Of a DNA stretch of 64,000 nt, positions 44,412-54,769 are shown in pieces. Below the pieces are notes generated by a model that did not search any database, was not told the DNA's origin, and was given only the letters and a program-made list of their open reading frames with translations. The position numbers were made by a program, and so were the translations under genes. Source of the stretch: Mactra quadrangularis (taxonomy: Eukaryota > Mollusca > Bivalvia > Venerida > Mactridae); contig CM046304.1 in assembly GCA_025267735.1 (NCBI GenBank), forward strand, positions 7,750,001-7,814,000, written 5' to 3'. How positions within the stretch are numbered: the first letter of the stretch is position 1; every line of letters starts with the position of its first letter.

Positions 44412-44448
44412 AAACGCTGTCTTATTTGAATATGAAATGTATCATTTA
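44412..44448 (+). repeat. DIRS left inverted terminal repeat
   Basis: AAACGCTGTCTTATTTGAAT and ATGAAATGTATCATTT; reverse complement of 50851-50888 with about three mismatches. Confidence 0.8.
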
Positions 44449-44840
44449 AGATGGAATTCACTATACTCATTTTGTTCAACAAAATAGACTGTATGTAGCC
44501 TATTCGTATTGTAGTAAAATTTCTATTCTAGTTCATTATACAAGTAATTGCTGGGAAATTTTTCAATTTATGTACAAAATATGATAAACTTACTTGTTTC
44601 AATAAGAAATGCTGTAAAAAAGTCAAAGAGTGCCGCAACGTGAGTTTCAAAATGACGTCACAAATACCTGTCATATAGACTGGTTCACGAGTTACGTAGT
44701 TACCTTTCCACGCTCTATATACAACTCGGAAATCAGTCAATCGAATGTAAACATCAAATGCTCCTACGTCATATGACCTAGATGACGTCTCTTCAGAAGA
44801 AGAGAAATCTGATACAAGTGACAGTGAAGACTTACGCATT

Positions 44841-45697
44841 ATGAACAAACTTTACAATGAAAGCGACAATGTCACTGAAGAAATTCATGAAAAACTTGCT
44901 TGCAATGTAAATTTGTCTCTCAGAAAAAGACTTTCTAAGAAAGATCAAAAAGACATGCTGGAAAATTTTCACAGACCAGCAAATGTTAATAATATGATTG
45001 TCCCTAAGGTTAACATTGAACTATGGGAAGACGCCCATCAAAATCTGAGAAATAAAGACATGAATTTATCAAAAATCCAGGGCTTAATTTTAACAGCATG
45101 CTCATCTGTTGTTGAAATAGCACAGAAATGCCTAACAAAGCAGAAAAAGAAATAAAAACAAAAGAATGCACAAATGCATTAGTCTGTCTATCGGCGGCAT
45201 TCACAGAGCTTACCCAAACCAGAAGGGAGAATTTTAAGTCAGGAATGCATCAAGAGTTTAAATCTCGACTATGCAGCACAGACAACGAACCATCCACTAA
45301 GTGGATATTTGGGGACGAACTTGGCAAGAAAATTAAAGAGATAAATGACACAAAAGCTGTGTCATCAAAACTTACTATAAGGTCAGAGCGAGGAAGTTTC
45401 AACAAACATCGCAATCACCCTTACTCAAACTCCAAAAAAAGGGAAACAACCCATGTACAAGAAACCTTTTTTAGGCAAACGCCGTTATCAGAAGTCAAAG
45501 TACAAGACGGAGGAAAACGGGTTGAAATAAATCATCCAGTTACATTAAATTGTGAGGAACCAGAGGTTAGCATTTTACATAGTTTTAACATTAAGAATAC
45601 ACCTGATAATTTTATAGCTGGTAAAATATGCAATTTTGTTTCATTTTGGGAAAATATTACGTCTGATCCTTGGATTATAAATACTGTTAAAGGAATA
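44841..45697 (+). pseudogene. DIRS gag-like protein, one frameshift
   Basis: First frame from ATG 44841: an acidic start, then VPKVNIELWEDAHQNL and ACSSVVEIAQKCL, the pattern I know from DIRS gag proteins. It runs into a stop at 45153. A one-base shift in the A-rich stretch near 45140 opens the next frame: LVCLSAAFTELTQTRRENF, STKWIFGDELGKKIKEI, then NFVSFWENITSDPWIINTVK, the conserved block that in DIRS leads straight into the RT protein. The frame is cut there by the insertion at 45698. The shift may be mutation or programmed. An acidic stretch (DVSSEEEKSDTSDSEDL) just upstream of the ATG is in frame and may belong to the protein. Confidence 0.75.
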
Positions 45698-47606
45698 GGA
45701 GAGATTCACAACTACGTCACTGTTATCTGCTATGCGTGCTACGTAGTACACATTTTTGAGTAAAGTCGGACAAACACTCTGCTGCTACACTATGATTTAC
45801 ATAGTAACTGGACAGAAAATAATGTATTTAAACCCCATTTCTGCTTATCATAAATGTCTTAGAAATTAGTTTTACCTGTACTTATGGTGTTTAATGATGA
45901 AGGCTAAATTTACAGTTTATAGTTAAGAACAAATTGTTTGATAAATTATATTTCTTTTTTTTTCATTTGATTACCTGATTTAACAATGAGGTAAATTTAG
46001 TGAATGGGATTATTTTTTGGAAAATTGTTGAAAGTGTTTCATATGCACAAATTATCTAAATCTTGTCAGAAAATAAACAAATGTTATGTTTCAAAGTGTT
46101 ACACTAAGATTTTACCTAAATACTTTTCGTTCATTTTTACGCAGAACTAGATACTTTGATGAGAAAAATGATAAAACATTCCAAACATTTACTTATGTTT
46201 ATGACTTCAACATGTACAAGTAATATTATCAATACATTAATTGATAATATGATAATTATCAATTATATAATTAATATCATGAAGTTGAATGCAGTAATTG
46301 TATTTTCTAAAAATGAGTATGTTGTATTTTACAGTTTTTATTCAAGAATTATTCCTCAAGTTCTTGTCAGATTACATTTTAGTGACATGAAACTTTCCAT
46401 CATAAGCCTTTATTCTTAATTATTGAATAGATTTTATAATCCCTTAGCTCTCACAGTGCTTAAAACTTTACCTTCACAGAGATAAATTCTACATTAAATT
46501 TTATTTTTTGAAGGGGTTTGATACTCCAGTATCCAAGTCAGGGTAAAAAGTAATTGCATTTTAAAGTCTAAGTTTCAACTTACACACGTTCACCGACTTT
46601 AAGGCTATTACCCCTGGTCATCAGGCTACTGGTATCTAATTTATCAATCATAGAGAGTCTTTTTACTCCGCTTATTAGTGCAGCTGACAAATTGGCGCAA
46701 CGGAATTACACCACCCTTGCAGGTACCCATTTACACCTGGGTGGAGTGAAGCAAATTGCAGGTAAATTATTTGCTCAAGGAAATTAGCAGTGCCCCTGAT
46801 GGGATTTGAACCCAGGACCTCTCCATCCCTAAGCGCGCGTCCTACCACTGGACCACTGCTCCTGGTGCTACTTAATGTATCATATTTGACTCTAATAGTG
46901 TGGCTTTTACCAAGGATAGTTAATATTATTTTATTGTACAAAATTTTCAAAAGACCAAAAAAAAACACTTTTCAAAACAGAGTTTTTCCAAATTTACTGA
47001 CCTGTAAGTACTAAAATCCGATATAGCCATGGATGAATTTTTATTGCAATTATTTTATATATTGTGATACTCATTGACAAAATTTATGTTAATGATTTTA
47101 TCCTTGTTAAACTTATTTCATCAAAGGAGCTTACATTGATCCTATATAGTATGTATATTTGTAAACAAGTGTCTTAATTTCATTTTAATACCAGTGTTAA
47201 AGGACACATGAGTTTTATAATTAGCTTTTTGAAAATCTAAGTGTGCGTATTGCAGGTTAAATTAATTATCATTTTGAATTTCTAACAATTTATTGTTATG
47301 CCTTGAACTACAAAATGGAATTTCCTTGTACTATTCTTATTTAAAGTCAGAGGAATTATTTTGACATGCAGCATCAAATTGTTATTGCTTGAATTTAGAA
47401 ATAATATAAATTCAGTCATAAAATCATTAATTCAAAAATGAGGTTGTTTTAACTGATTAAAATTACAACACCAATTGTCTTTGCTTAGAATTCTACAGTA
47501 AATAAACAGCAGGTCGTACAAAGCTTGTACTACCTAGCAGCAGTAACTAGGGGCAGTTTTACCTGTGAATCTATTTTTAGAATATTTGAGAGTTGTGAAT
47601 CCCTCC
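45698..47606. mobile_element. 1.9-kb inverted-repeat insertion at the DIRS gag/pol junction
   Basis: GGAGAGATTCACAACT at 45698 and AGTTGTGAATCCCTCC at 47591-47606 are inverted (15 of 16). TA lies just outside both ends. The flanking coding blocks ITSDPWIINTVKG and IEIPFLELP are normally a few residues apart in DIRS. The interior has no transposase I recognise and holds a minus-strand SINE. Confidence 0.75.
46660..46864 (-). mobile_element. tRNA-headed SINE
   Basis: On the minus strand AGTGGTCCAGTGGTAGGACG (box A) and GGGTTCAAATCCC (box B), then a body with CACCCAGGTGTAAATGGGTA, a sequence I associate with molluscan SINEs. Different family from the SINEs at 35850 and 52401. It lies inside the 1.9-kb insertion. 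Confidence 0.8.
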
Positions 47607-47628
47607 TATAGAAATACCATTTCTTGAA

Positions 47629-49548
47629 TTGCCGGATCAAAAAGTTATTCCTAATCCTGTATCATTTAATTCCGAAGAATGTATCCTAATTCAAACAGAA
47701 TTAAATGTACTTTTGAGTAAACAGGTGATTGAAAGGGTTACTGATACACAACTAAGCAAAGATGTTGGTTTTATTTCAAACTTGTTTATAAGATATAAAA
47801 AAGATGGAACCATTCGATTGATTTTAAATTCAAAACGATTGAATGGCATTATTGACTCAAAGCATTTTAAAATGGAAACATTGCAGTCAGCTATAACATT
47901 AATGAAACCAGGATCATTCTTTGCTAGTTGTGATTTAAAAGACGCATATTACAGTGTCAATGTGAAAAAACCATACAGAAAATATCTGAGATTCTTTTTC
48001 AATGGAGTATGTTACCAGTATACTTGCCTCCCAAATGGTCTGAATTTAGGACCGCGGTACTTTACAAAACTATTGAAATGTGTTTCCTCTCAACTTAGGA
48101 AAAGATCATTTTTAAATGTTTTTTACATTGACGATACTCTGCTTAATGGGGATACATATGAAGAATGTGCGGATAATGTTTATCAGACAGTCTCTTTGTT
48201 TGATAGTTTAGGATTGACCATTCACCCAAGCAAAAGTTGTTTCATCCCTACACAAATAATTGAATTTCTTGGATTTGTGCTTAATAGCAAAACAATGACA
48301 GTTAGTGTATCACACGAAAAATGTGCCAAAATAATAGCCCGCTGTGCTTTGATCTTATCAATGACCACTTGTACTATCAGAGAATTATCTCAAGTAATTG
48401 GGAAATTAGTGGCATGCTCTCCTGCAGTGCCACATGCCCCCATATATTACAAACGATTAGAGATTAAGAAAAATGATGCTTTGAGGGTCAATAAAGGGAA
48501 CTTCGATGTATCTATTTGTTTGAATGAAGATTGTAAAATTGATATTCAATGGTGGATATCTAATCTACCCACATGTGTAAGAACGGTAAATAGCACAAAG
48601 CCTGATGATGTGATCTTTACAGATTCAAGCAAAGAGGGGTGGGGTAGTGTTATGAATGACCTAGTAACAGGCGGTCAATGGGATGAAAGAGAGCGTACAA
48701 ATCATATCAATTATCTTGAACTTAAGGCTGTTTTGTTGGCACTTCAATCATTCTGCAAAGAAATGAGCAATAAGCATATACGAATAAGATCTGATAATAC
48801 AGTTACAGTCATATGCATCAATAAACAAGAGTCTATGAAATACAATCTCAATGATATAACTCGTCAAATTTGGTTGTTTGCTATAGAAAGACAGATATGG
48901 CTCTCCTGTGAACATATTAAAGGTTCAAATAATGAATCTGCCGATTCCGAATCACGTGTTTTTAATTTAGATACTGAATGGATGCTTAACAAAAATGTAT
49001 TTCAAATGATTTGTAAGCTTTATGGGAATCCTGACATTGATCTATTTGCAAACAGAATAAATTGTCAAGTGTCCAGGTACTATTCATGGAGAGAAGACCC
49101 TAATACAATAGCAGTAGATGCATTTTTACAATCATGGGCTTCTAATTTGAACTATTTGTTTCCTCCTTTTAGTTGTATCAGTCAAGCTCTACAGAAAATA
49201 CAACAAGAAGAAGCAGAAGCTGTGTTAGTTGCACCGGTATGGCCAACACAAGTATGGTTCCCGCAACTACTGAAAATGACAATAACATGTCCGTATCTTC
49301 TACCAGTACAGAAAGACCTACTAACATTACCCGGCAATCGGTACCCACACCCTCTACTGAAAAAACTTCATCTTGCTGTGTTCCGTATCTCTGGCAACAA
49401 CTTAAAGACCAGGGACTATCAGATGACGTTACAGAAATCATGCTGCATTCATGGAGAAATACAACGATCAAGCAATATCGGAGTTATTTCCAGAAATGGA
49501 TGTGTTTTTGCGTTGAAAGGGACATTAATCCCATTTCACCAACTGTAA
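47629..49548 (+). CDS. DIRS RT-RNase H-methyltransferase-like protein
   Basis: 639 open codons from a TTG; the native frame continues upstream as IEIPFLELP to the insertion junction, so the true start is lost. Residues about 45-215 are RT: RLILNSKRLN, motif A SCDLKDAYYSV, LPNGLNLGP and motif C YIDD at 167-169. Residues about 325-445 are RNase H: IFTDSSKEGWG, YLELKAVLLAL, IRSDNT and GSNNESADSESR, with the expected acidic residues. Residues about 455-610 carry DIDLFANRINCQVSRYYSW, AVDAFLQSW, LVAPVWPTQVWFPQLL and HPLLKKLHLAVFRISG, the Dam-like region typical of DIRS. The last 30 residues overlap the recombinase ORF. It copies element RNA into DNA. No stop or frameshift. Confidence 0.92.
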   Translation: MPDQKVIPNPVSFNSEECILIQTELNVLLSKQVIERVTDTQLSKDVGFISNLFIRYKKDGTIRLILNSKRLNGIIDSKHFKMETLQSAITLMKPGSFFASCDLKDAYYSVNVKKPYRKYLRFFFNGVCYQYTCLPNGLNLGPRYFTKLLKCVSSQLRKRSFLNVFYIDDTLLNGDTYEECADNVYQTVSLFDSLGLTIHPSKSCFIPTQIIEFLGFVLNSKTMTVSVSHEKCAKIIARCALILSMTTCTIRELSQVIGKLVACSPAVPHAPIYYKRLEIKKNDALRVNKGNFDVSICLNEDCKIDIQWWISNLPTCVRTVNSTKPDDVIFTDSSKEGWGSVMNDLVTGGQWDERERTNHINYLELKAVLLALQSFCKEMSNKHIRIRSDNTVTVICINKQESMKYNLNDITRQIWLFAIERQIWLSCEHIKGSNNESADSESRVFNLDTEWMLNKNVFQMICKLYGNPDIDLFANRINCQVSRYYSWREDPNTIAVDAFLQSWASNLNYLFPPFSCISQALQKIQQEEAEAVLVAPVWPTQVWFPQLLKMTITCPYLLPVQKDLLTLPGNRYPHPLLKKLHLAVFRISGNNLKTRDYQMTLQKSCCIHGEIQRSSNIGVISRNGCVFALKGTLIPFHQL

Positions 49549-50351
49549 ATAATATTTTAGAATTTTTGGCACTGCTTTATAAGAAAGGACTTGGTTACAG
49601 TGCTTTGTGTACGGCTCGTTCCGCCATAAATTCATTTATTTTGTCAGGAGAAAATGCTGGTCAACATTTCCTTGTGAAAAGATTTATGAGAGGTGTGTTT
49701 CTTTTACGACCAGCCCTGCCTAGGTATAATGTTACTTGGGATGCTTCAAAGGTACTTGATTATCTTGCTTCGGCTAGTGTAAATAATTTGAAACAGCTGA
49801 CATTAACTGTTGTTATGTTGTTGTGTCTTTTATCAGGACAAAGATTACAATCTTTGCATTGTATAGATATTAGGAACATAGAGTTTTCTACACATCATGT
49901 AAAAATTAGATTCGGTGATCTTTTGAAGCAATCCAGACCTAATTATCATTTAAAAGAGTTGATGTTTAAAGAATACACAGATAAGACATTATGCATAGTA
50001 AGGCTTCTAAAACTTTATCTCAAGGATACAAAGAATTTAAGAAAAACCGAAACAGCTCTTTTCATTAGCTTTTGTAGGCCATACAAAAAGGTAACAAAAG
50101 ATACGATAGGTAGGTGGGTAAAAACGGTTATGAAAGATGCAGGTATAGATACAAATATTTTCCGACCTCACAGCTGTAGATCATCAGCTGTATCAATTGT
50201 AAACAAATTGAGGTTACCCCTAGCAACAATTTTACGTACTGCTGGTTGGTCAAGTGAGTGTAATTTCAGAAAGTATTATAATAAGCCTATAACTAATGAT
50301 ACAGCATTTGCAGATGCTATTTTATCTACCAATACAGCTGTTGTTTCATAG
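49173..50351 (+). CDS. DIRS tyrosine recombinase
   Basis: 392 open codons overlapping the RT ORF by about 375 bases in another frame. The first ATG is at 49239. Residues 1-75 are Ser/Thr rich; 95-180 look like the core DNA-binding domain (TTIKQYRSYFQKWM, FLALLYKKGLGYSAL). The catalytic half holds Arg224 in LLSGQRLQSLH, His333 and Arg336 in RPHSCRSSA, Trp359 in TAGWSSE and Tyr368/369 in FRKYYN, the full R-HxxR-W-Y set of tyrosine recombinases. It joins the circular DNA intermediate to the genome. The long overlap is normal for DIRS and implies coupled or spliced expression. No defects seen. Confidence 0.92.
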   Translation: MYQSSSTENTTRRSRSCVSCTGMANTSMVPATTENDNNMSVSSTSTERPTNITRQSVPTPSTEKTSSCCVPYLWQQLKDQGLSDDVTEIMLHSWRNTTIKQYRSYFQKWMCFCVERDINPISPTVNNILEFLALLYKKGLGYSALCTARSAINSFILSGENAGQHFLVKRFMRGVFLLRPALPRYNVTWDASKVLDYLASASVNNLKQLTLTVVMLLCLLSGQRLQSLHCIDIRNIEFSTHHVKIRFGDLLKQSRPNYHLKELMFKEYTDKTLCIVRLLKLYLKDTKNLRKTETALFISFCRPYKKVTKDTIGRWVKTVMKDAGIDTNIFRPHSCRSSAVSIVNKLRLPLATILRTAGWSSECNFRKYYNKPITNDTAFADAILSTNTAVVS

Positions 50352-50614
50352 TAAAATGTGTACATTTGTAAATACTAGAGTAGAAAATATCAATTGTTTA
50401 ATCAGTTACACTTTTTATATACTGCATACTTTATTGTATTGTGACATGCATTTCATATATTTTTAGTTTAAGTTGGATGTAATAAATATTATAGACACAC
50501 TCTGTAATTTTTTGAAATTTTAGTGAGTACAAATCCTTTAACCACTGCTAACCTGACTTGGCGGTCTCTAAAATTCTCCTGTTAGTACTCAGCATGTGTA
50601 TACATGTAGTCCAA
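50352..50614 (+). other. DIRS 3' non-coding region
   Basis: AT-rich, with AATAAA-like sites near 50480. CCTGACTTGGCGG near 50551 is mirrored in part by CGCCAAGTCAGG in the palindrome loop. AGTACTCAGCATGTGTATAC is a diverged direct copy of the right palindrome arm. Confidence 0.6.
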
Positions 50615-50848
50615 TAGAAAATTTATATGAAATTTATTGAAATATGAATAATATTGGACTAGTGTATATAATGCTGAGGACTGACAGGCCCAACCCTGCC
50701 CATCCCGTATATGTGGGGTATTACGCCAAGTCAGGAAATAAGTCGCTGAATTCTGAGATTTGACCTGTCTCTCTCCTGTCAGTCCTCAGCATTATATACA
50801 CTAGTCCAATATTATTCATATTTCAATAAATTTCATATAAATTTTCTA
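50615..50848. repeat. Perfect 74-bp palindrome of the DIRS end
   Basis: 50615-50688 (TAGAAAATTTATATGAAATT...GGACTGACAGG) is the exact reverse complement of 50775-50848, with an 86-base loop. It sits directly inside the right inverted terminal repeat, where DIRS elements keep their internal complementary region for circle formation. Confidence 0.95.
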
Positions 50849-50850
50849 TT

Positions 50851-50888
50851 AAATGATACATTCCATACTCAAATAAGACAGTGTTTAA
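50851..50888 (+). repeat. DIRS right inverted terminal repeat
   Basis: AAATGATACATTCCATACTC and AAATAAGACAGTGTTT, partner of 44412-44448. Confidence 0.8.
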
Positions 50889-50919
50889 ACAAAATGGCAT
50901 AAATTGTGTTTCTTACTAT

Positions 50920-51240
50920 TGACCATCCGGTTTAAGACAGTTCAACTCGTTCCTATACCAAGGCGGTGAACGTTCTCCAGTGTATCAAAACAAGAAAAAA
51001 TGGCGACAAACCAAAAAAGGTAGGGTTTTCTTTAATATCTTCTTTGAATGGTTTCCTCTGATAAAAAAATTATGTACCAGAACACGCCACTCACTTTCTG
51101 GAACACGACGATACGTGGTTTAGTATAAAGTCTAATAGTTTTGAAATTATGCGGAACCTAGGATTCGAGTCGATGAAATTCTCCCAACTATTAATTATGA
51201 TAGACTGGAGATTTTTATATTAAATTTCAGTTTTCTCCTA
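50920..51240 (+). repeat. Repeat C start, promoter-like
   Basis: TACTATTGACCATCCGGTTT and AAGACAGTTCAACTCGTTC match 58851-58890. An ATG at 51000 (MATNQK) runs into a donor-like AG|GTAGGG. Confidence 0.55.
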
Positions 51241-51246
51241 AAATTC

Positions 51247-51723
51247 ATGTTTTTATATGATCAGGTGTTAAGCAAAAGTTATATTTTGTATATAAAATCT
51301 GTCTTATCGTTGCCAGCATCTACCAGGATTTTTTTTACACAAAACTTAATTTTATTTAAAAACGATAGACTGGAGTTACAAAAAATGATGGATATACTGG
51401 AGACCCAATTTTTAACAACATCTAATAATTATGGTTTTTTGTTTCAGACAAGCGCCGATGTTATCCAGAAAGTTTGCAAAAAGTATAAAACTGGCGTTGG
51501 AATTGTGCATCAAGTAGTACACAGTTTTCCACACATAGCATTCGGAAAAAGTCGAAGTGTTCCGGGAGGCCACATAGGTGGACGGAAACATACACGTAGA
51601 TGTAGCAAGAAGCATGTTTACTCATCAGGACTTGCAAGACACAGCAAAACTGCCGTGAATGTGTGTTATTTCTGGTTTATTCATTCTGCACTGTATAACA
51701 TTGCTTTTCTGTTTAAAACTTAA
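51247..51723 (+). CDS. Unrecognised ORF in repeat C
   Basis: 158 codons open from a putative ATG. There is no domain I recognise, and the amino-terminal half is dictated by repeat sequence: 51272-51400 is mirrored at 58440-58547. A TTTCAG acceptor-like site lies at 51447 and could instead join the 51000 ATG to a short exon reading QAPMLSRKFAKSIKLALELC. Coding status doubtful. Confidence 0.2.
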   Translation: MFLYDQVLSKSYILYIKSVLSLPASTRIFFTQNLILFKNDRLELQKMMDILETQFLTTSNNYGFLFQTSADVIQKVCKKYKTGVGIVHQVVHSFPHIAFGKSRSVPGGHIGGRKHTRRCSKKHVYSSGLARHSKTAVNVCYFWFIHSALYNIAFLFKT

Positions 51724-52400
51724 AATGTTGATTCAATATTAGGAGTTTGTTTATATTATGCATGTTTTGTTATCTAATTTTGCTATGTGGTAAATATTTT
51801 AAGTGTTTTCACTGAGCACATACCATTTCACTATAAACAATTTGCAGTCAATATCAAAATAATAAGGTCAAGTTCTAGACATTGACTATAACACTTGGTC
51901 ACTAATTCAAAAAAATCTATTACCGCTTTAATAGTGTTTATTTATTGAGGTTAATATGCATACAAAAATGGTAAACAAGCAAATTCGTTTAATTTATATC
52001 CCCCGCCGAGTACTTGTTTTTACTAACACAACAACTGGAGACATAAGGCTTTATTAATAAATATAATCAAAGTGCTGAAAGCACTGAAGTTTAGCGCATT
52101 CAATTTTGGGGTTTAGTCACAATTATTTTCAAGACCAGGAAAAAAACCCTAGAGTGATGAAAATCTTCTTTGTCATGACTGAGAAAAAAGTTGAATCATC
52201 TAGAAGATAGGAGTCTACTATATTAGTTGCTGTTTCACATGAAGGGAGTTTACGTAAAATGTCTTACTCCTGTAATGTGAACTTTGGAAAGAGGTTTTTA
52301 ACACATCAAATAAAAGTTTTAACTACAGATTTCACAAGGTCGACATTGCTTTAAAAACTATTAAGGTACACTTTATGGTAGATTCAAATATCCTCACAAG
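51724..52400. other. No gene seen
   Basis: AT-rich, no coding or repeat signal beyond short runs. Confidence 0.4.
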
Positions 52401-52685
52401 CCGCCCGGTTAGCTCAGTTGGTAGCACGCAAGTCTACTGATCGAGGGTCATGGCTTAGATACCCGGGCGGGACATACTTTTCGTGAAGCTTGGTCATGAA
52501 ATTATTTCTACGGCCATTCTCCCAGTCAGTCACCGACGAAAGTATGTGCTTAGCAGTTGGTTAACAGTTAAATCCAGAGTTTTAGCCTTTCCAGGAGGAG
52601 TGAGTAGGTTGACTGACCGCCGTTATATGACTTATATAATGTGTTGCTACGGCGTTAAACCCAACAAAAAGAAACAAACAAATGT
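52401..52685 (+). mobile_element. tRNA-headed SINE, full length
   Basis: CCGCCCG pairs with CGGGCGG as an acceptor-like stem around GTTAGCTCAGTTGG (box A) and GGCTTAGATACCC (decayed box B). The body matches 19600. The tail CCGCCGTTATATGACTTATA..TGTTGCTACGGCGTTAAACCC and an (AACA)-type run match the I/Nimb LINE 3' end. Confidence 0.9.
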
Positions 52686-54721
52686 ATTTTCATTACGCAA
52701 AAAGGAAAATCACTTCTTCAACAAAACACTGCCTATCCAAATATGTACACTTATTAGAATATTTCAAATACTGCAAATGAGAAAAATGTTCAAACTGGGA
52801 AAATGTATCACTAAATAACTAAGCGGGTTGTAGACCACTTCCTGGCTTATAATTTGTAATCTCTCTTATAATTTGTTTGTTCCAAATAAATCAATCTTTC
52901 TCTTCTGTTCGTTATTTTATATCTAAACTTTTTAAATAAGCTATATGTAATTCAGTTGTTTTACACTCACAGTCATGTATGTTTGTTGTTAAATGTTATA
53001 CATTATATAAACATTACATGTAATTGTTTATAACCTCATTCCACACATTAGCATGTGCTGAGAGTACCAAATAAACTGAAACAGTACTTCTACTCCCGTT
53101 CTAAAAAATAACAATTACCACATTGTCTTACAAATCATGATCTAGAATCATTAAATGAATGACTAATTTATTTATCAAATATTTTCATGTTAACTAAAAA
53201 ACGTATGACAATCAATTGTCGACATATCAATGATTTAAACTTAGATGATATTAATGATTCTTATTTTAACATGCAATACATACAACCCGATTGACACTAT
53301 TTTACGCAATCTTCATTAAATGCCATCCCTTCTAAATCATTTCACATGTTGTTACAACATACATTTGTATGAATGTTACCTATGTTTATACAACAAAGAT
53401 TTAGTTTACTTTATAGGAATACAACAATAATTGAATTTTGTTCACAAACATCTTCTACACACAATTAAATTACCATTATAATCACTTCTGACCAGAAAAA
53501 GTATTTTTTATCAAGATCACATAATAATACAGAACGGGTTGAGTTTTTTCTCTAATATGCATCAGCTAAATCTATTTAACATTCTAATAAATGTAAACAT
53601 ACAGCAAATTCTTATTTAAAATGTTCTTAATAGACAAATTTAACATAAATAAATAAATTTGGCCGATGTGGTAATTCAGATGGTGTTTACAATAATCAGA
53701 ATCACTAAAATGCATGTATTGTATTTAGGCCCGCATTTTAAAGTCGATGACCGCTAGCTTAACGTATATTACCGAATATCGAGTCTATCAACACAATTAA
53801 ATTAATAAAATTTCATTTAAAGCAGAAATTAAGATGAAATCTACATCAAATTTCCTCTTCATATCAAGAATCAAGTATTTCAAATATGAAAGCAGGCTTT
53901 ATTTACTCATAAATGAGAAATTTATATATGTTAGCTGAGGCCAGTCGGGGTTTGATTTGCTGCGCAATAACCGTACAAGTTTTTGCTGTAAAACTAATTT
54001 GGTGATATCATACCATATTTTGATCTGACATTTGATTAATGTGTCAATATGAAATTAAGAATATGTCAGAGTACACTACGTGTATTGTATTGAAGTAGGT
54101 ATGTCTATCGCATGTTATTGGGGCGAAATGTCTTGGGGACGAATTGTCTTGATGTCGAAGGGTCAATGTTTTTATCGAAAGACAAAACAAAAACAAAAAT
54201 CATTTTCTTTTAAATTCTATCTTGCATTTAAGTTACGTTTAAACAAGAAACTATAAATGATAATGTTTATATTAATGACATTTGAACTTTATCGACGTTT
54301 TCACGTCAATTAAAAAATGAATCTTATAAAGTTTTTCGGTATTTCGGGAAAATTTTTTTAGGGTTTCTGGTGAATACGCGGACCGCGTCATAAAAATAGT
54401 TTAATATCGTTGCGCATATATAGACGGGACACGTTCCACAAGGCTATCGCTAGCTAGCGCTTTTTGAAAGCGATTTTTAGTAGCATATCAGCGCTCGCCT
54501 CGTGAAAGGTGCCCAATACAAAATGAAAAATTTGGGAAAGCATATTTTAAATGATTTTGTGTTCCTTATGATGTATTTTGGTCTATTATTTCGTAAAAGA
54601 GAGATAATTCGTACATACTATGAAGGAAAACTTAGTGGTAGTGGTAAAACAGAGTTCAACAGAACTACTTTTTATATGACCTTTGTTGGCAAAACCTGAA
54701 ACGACTGTCGAATGCTGGTAA
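52686..54721. other. No gene seen
   Basis: Long AT-rich stretch. I see no coding region, RNA or clear repeat. Confidence 0.4.
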
Positions 54722-54722
54722 T

Positions 54723-54746
54723 AAGTTTAGCGCAAGCGCTAAACTT
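54723..54746. repeat. Short perfect hairpin
   Basis: AAGTTTAGCGC, AA, GCGCTAAACTT. Confidence 0.9.
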
Positions 54747-54769
54747 AAAAATCCATTAAACCATAACAG

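Larger units (their letters stand above)
44412..50888 (+). mobile_element. DIRS-type (tyrosine recombinase) retrotransposon, nearly full length
   Basis: Gag-like ORF, RT-RNase H-methyltransferase-like ORF and an overlapping tyrosine recombinase ORF in order on the plus strand, between inverted terminal repeats (44412-44448, 50851-50888) and with a palindromic region before the right end. No LTRs, integrase or target duplication, as expected for DIRS, which integrate through recombinase activity on circular DNA. Without the 1.9-kb insertion (45698-47606) the element is about 4.6 kb, compact for the group. Two of three ORFs are intact, so it is among the youngest elements in the window. Confidence 0.9.

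Noticed and set aside
46156..46419. 87-codon plus-strand ORF in the 1.9-kb insertion
   Set aside because: AT-rich Ile/Asn/Met-dominated composition from repetitive TATAATTA sequence; no domain.
49178..49471. Minus-strand 97-codon ORF
   Set aside because: Shadow of the overlapping RT and recombinase ORFs of the DIRS element.
19531..52470. tRNA genes at 19531, 20808, 21370, 35850, 46864 and 52401
   Set aside because: Boxes A and B are present but arms do not fold properly and SINE bodies follow, so these are tRNA-derived repeats.
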